From: an uncultured Pseudomonadales bacterium
GTDB lineage: Bacteria > Pseudomonadota > Gammaproteobacteria > Pseudomonadales > Pseudohongiellaceae
DNA: 7,626 bases
NCBI GenBank assembly: GCA_938082955.1
Contig: CALKDE010000330.1
Span: 1 to 7,626 of the forward strand
Direction: 5' to 3'
The position numbers and the translations under genes are program-made. Shown here in pieces: positions 6,468 to 7,626 of this stretch (the stretch's first letter is position 1; each line of letters starts with the position of its first letter). The notes under the pieces were generated by a model. That model worked only from the letters and a program-made list of their open reading frames with translations, searched no databases and was not told the DNA's origin.

Positions 6468-6823
6468 ATGGTAACGATGTCCTTAGCAGGAGCAGAAAAT
6501 TTAGTCCAAGCCGGCGCTACGGAATCCTTTACAGGCACAGTATTCGAGAGCTCTGGTATGTCTCGGTTTCTGAAAACGTGGTTAACACCATCTCCGAAAT
6601 TCGAGCTGGTAGCAAAGAAATCACTGCTCACAGCCGCGGTCGAGCAATATCTTGGAAACAAGTTTGCATTCAGTTATGGGGCTAGCTTGGCCGAGTTTCT
6701 GCCTTTGTTTCTCACCCTGCGCTGTTAAATGGTCTATCGGCTAGCGCCGGTATTTCCCTAGGTGCCACCTGTGAAAAATTCTTTCTCGAGCAATATCTAG
6801 ACGGATCTATCGAGAGTGGACTT
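6468..6823 (+). pseudogene. Thermostable hemolysin (T_hemolysin) family remnant, frameshifted and truncated
   Basis: The first part (ATG 6468 or 6477 to TAA 6726-6728) reads KFELVAKKSLLTAAVEQYL and then YGASLAEFLPLFLTL, the conserved N-terminal block of T_hemolysin proteins. The reading then has to move to another frame, a net loss of one base or gain of two somewhere near 6705-6730. There it continues LSASAGISLGATCEKFFLEQYLD and SIES, matching the family's A-x-GL and FLEQYLD block. The following family core (I-x-E-x-GNLA) and the C-terminal half are absent, replaced by SulP transporter sequence from about 6824. No clear ribosome site precedes either ATG. Intact proteins of this family are about 200 residues; fewer than half are left. 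The assignment is from remembered family motifs, and the exact 3' border is uncertain by some 20 bases. Confidence 0.75.
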
Positions 6824-7039
6824 AGGCAGCTGTGTGGTGCTGTCAATTAGGTGGATTTCAGTGCGTTGGAGACTCTGGTAGGTATCAATAAGCGTTTGCT
6901 TGAAGAAAATATCTTACTACATCTGTCAGAGGGTAAAGGGCCGGTATTCGACAAGCTGAACCGTGCGCACTTCATTGAAGAGTTAAGCGGTAAACTCTAT
7001 CTTACTCAGCATCAGGCATTCACTGAACTAATTATTTAG
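6824..7039 (+). pseudogene. C-terminal STAS-domain remnant of a SulP-family anion transporter
   Basis: The frame reads CGAVN, then TAG (6848-6850), then VDFSALETLVGINKRLL, LLHLSEGKGPVFDKLNR and LSGKLYLTQHQAF, ending at TAG 7037-7039. In SulP transporters the STAS domain has the order SAVN-x-[IV]D-x-SALE-x-L-x-x-[IL]N, followed by LHLSEVKGPVMDRL and G-x-[VL][FY]LS-x-H-x-A. The segment therefore matches the last 70 or so residues of such a transporter. The TAG falls exactly on the variable position between SAVN and VD. No transmembrane part is present anywhere upstream; the fragment joins the T_hemolysin remnant in the same frame as its shifted part. GTG 6851 could start a 62-residue product, but it lacks a ribosome site and would begin inside the domain. 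It is judged non-functional. Confidence 0.75.
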
Positions 7040-7095
7040 ACATACTGCTATCTTTTTGCTAAGTGTCTACTCTAGGTGTCTGTGGATTTGGATTC

Positions 7096-7138
7096 ATTTC
7101 AGTGCAGGATAGTAGCTCCTAATATAATGCGCTGAAAT
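7096..7138 (+). repeat. Bulged inverted repeat with nested stem and TATAAT in its bulge
   Basis: ATTTCAGTGC (7096-7105) pairs with GCGCTGAAAT (7129-7138) over ten positions, one of them G-T. Inside, AGGA (7106-7109) can continue the helix with TCCT (7117-7120) around a seven-base loop, leaving AATATAAT (7121-7128) as a bulge that contains an exact -10 hexamer. There is no T-run, so it is not a standard terminator. It may be an operator or an RNA hairpin. Confidence 0.4.
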
Positions 7139-7254
7139 CATTAGAAAAATTACCACCTCGAATAGTAGATTTAGTATCTGGCGCCTCTTCAAATATAATT
7201 GTCCTTTTGAGGGTGTGCGGTAGCGCATTTTGATAGAAGTCTCAGCGAGTCCTC

Positions 7255-7263
7255 TGCTATAGT
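7255..7263 (+). promoter_or_regulatory. Candidate extended -10 promoter of the phosphatase gene
   Basis: TGC-TATAGT matches the extended -10 form (TG-n-TATAAT) with one mismatch in the hexamer. No good -35 lies 16-18 bp upstream, and TTGATA at 7230 is too far (22 bp). Transcription would start at about 7270, giving a leader of roughly 45 bases before ATG 7316. Confidence 0.4.
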
Positions 7264-7306
7264 ATTTTAGCAATTAAATAACGCCGAAAATTGACAGATC
7301 ACAGTT

Positions 7307-7310
7307 GGAG
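7307..7310 (+). promoter_or_regulatory. Ribosome binding site of the phosphatase gene
   Basis: GGAG lies five bases before the ATG at 7316. The distance is slightly short but acceptable, and the start gives a typical signal peptide. Confidence 0.65.
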
Positions 7311-7315
7311 AAATA

Positions 7316-7626
7316 ATGAATAAACTTTTATCGAGTCTACTGATCCTCACGCTCTTTTTAGCTGGCAACACCTATGCCTTAGAGGAGGCTGATCCTGCCT
7401 TGGCCGAGATCGTTAATTTTCGCCAGTACAGTCCAACCTTTGCCAGTGCAGGGCAGCCTAGCCGCGAGCAGTTTGCAACGATAGCGGAGAATGGCTTTGA
7501 GAGAATCGTGTATATAGCTTTCACAAATAATCAGAATGCGCTGACGGATGCGGACCAGGTAATAAAGGGTCTTGGCATGGAGTATATGCAGGTGCCGGTG
7601 GATTTCGACAACCCTTTGCCCGCGGA
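7316..7626 (+). CDS. Exported protein tyrosine phosphatase family protein, 3'-truncated by window edge
   Basis: The first 103 residues of an exported protein are visible. A Sec signal peptide with hydrophobic residues 3-16 probably ends after NTYA (about residue 21). The mature part reads NFRQYSPTFASAGQPSREQF, then IAENGFERIVYIAF, then GLGMEYMQVPVDFDNPLP. This is the N-terminal half of the DUF442 / beta-lactamase-hydrolase-like phosphatase fold, where SAGQP and the later Y-x-x-[IV]PV block are typical. The catalytic C-x5-R loop would lie beyond base 7626, so activity cannot be judged. Periplasmic members of this family are common next to unrelated genes and their substrates are mostly unknown. 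The gene has its own candidate promoter and ribosome site and appears to start a new transcription unit after the pseudogene scar. Confidence 0.8.
   Translation, partial: MNKLLSSLLILTLFLAGNTYALEEADPALAEIVNFRQYSPTFASAGQPSREQFATIAENGFERIVYIAFTNNQNALTDADQVIKGLGMEYMQVPVDFDNPLPA

Larger units (their letters stand above)
7040..7315. other. AT-rich intergenic region between pseudogene scar and phosphatase gene
   Basis: No coding sequence is convincing on either strand over these 276 bases. The region holds a weak TAGACA...TGTCTA inverted repeat (7037-7042 with 7064-7069), a larger bulged inverted repeat (7096-7138), two exact TATAAT hexamers (7123-7128 and 7194-7199, the latter 17 bp after a poor -35, TTAGTA) and a candidate extended -10 promoter near 7255. 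It could be partly further decayed transporter-locus DNA and partly the control region of the phosphatase gene. Confidence 0.5.

Noticed and set aside
6851..7039. A genuine 62-residue small protein starting at GTG 6851
   Set aside because: It begins inside a STAS domain, lacks a ribosome site, and the frame upstream continues the same domain across the TAG.
1..7626. Defence system, CRISPR array, prophage or insertion sequence
   Set aside because: No regularly spaced repeats, transposase, integrase or defence-type domains were seen on either strand.

Overview
The window appears to be chromosomal DNA from a Gram-negative bacterium, most likely a marine-type gammaproteobacterium. The evidence is an InaA/WaaP-type lipopolysaccharide kinase, a YejM/PbgA-like inner-membrane sulfatase-fold protein, a thermostable-hemolysin (T_hemolysin) family remnant and exported proteins with Sec signal peptides. 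Base composition is roughly balanced. The lineage is inferred from gene content only. No mobile element, CRISPR array or complete RNA gene was seen.

Layout. 2-388 (+) is the 3' part of an ACT-domain protein gene cut by the window edge. A 68-bp gap holding a tRNA D-arm look-alike leads to 457-2889 (+), a complete secreted penicillin-acylase-family Ntn hydrolase. An 80-bp gap with paired CTTAAG palindromes precedes 2970-3800 (+), an InaA/WaaP-like kinase, closely followed by 3815-4453 (+), a class I SAM methyltransferase. These two converge, with only 12 bp between stop codons, on 4466-6313 (-), a five-helix membrane protein with a periplasmic sulfatase/LTA-synthase-type domain. Its upstream region (6314-6464) carries five T-tracts phased at about 10 bp, expected to bend the DNA.

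From about 6468 to 7039 (+) the sequence is decayed coding DNA: a frameshifted N-terminal part of a T_hemolysin gene runs directly into the C-terminal STAS end of a SulP-family anion transporter, which has an in-frame TAG. This looks like the scar of an internal deletion joining two genes. A 276-bp AT-rich intergenic region with a bulged inverted repeat and a candidate extended -10 promoter then leads into 7316-7626 (+), the 5' part of an exported tyrosine-phosphatase-family gene that leaves the window before its active site.

Functionally, the middle of the window (kinase, methyltransferase, sulfatase-fold membrane protein) points to cell-envelope glycolipid or polysaccharide modification. 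The kinase-methyltransferase pair recalls, as a hypothesis only, the methyl-phosphate capping chemistry of the bifunctional protein WbdD. The acylase, ACT protein and phosphatase have no evident link to it.
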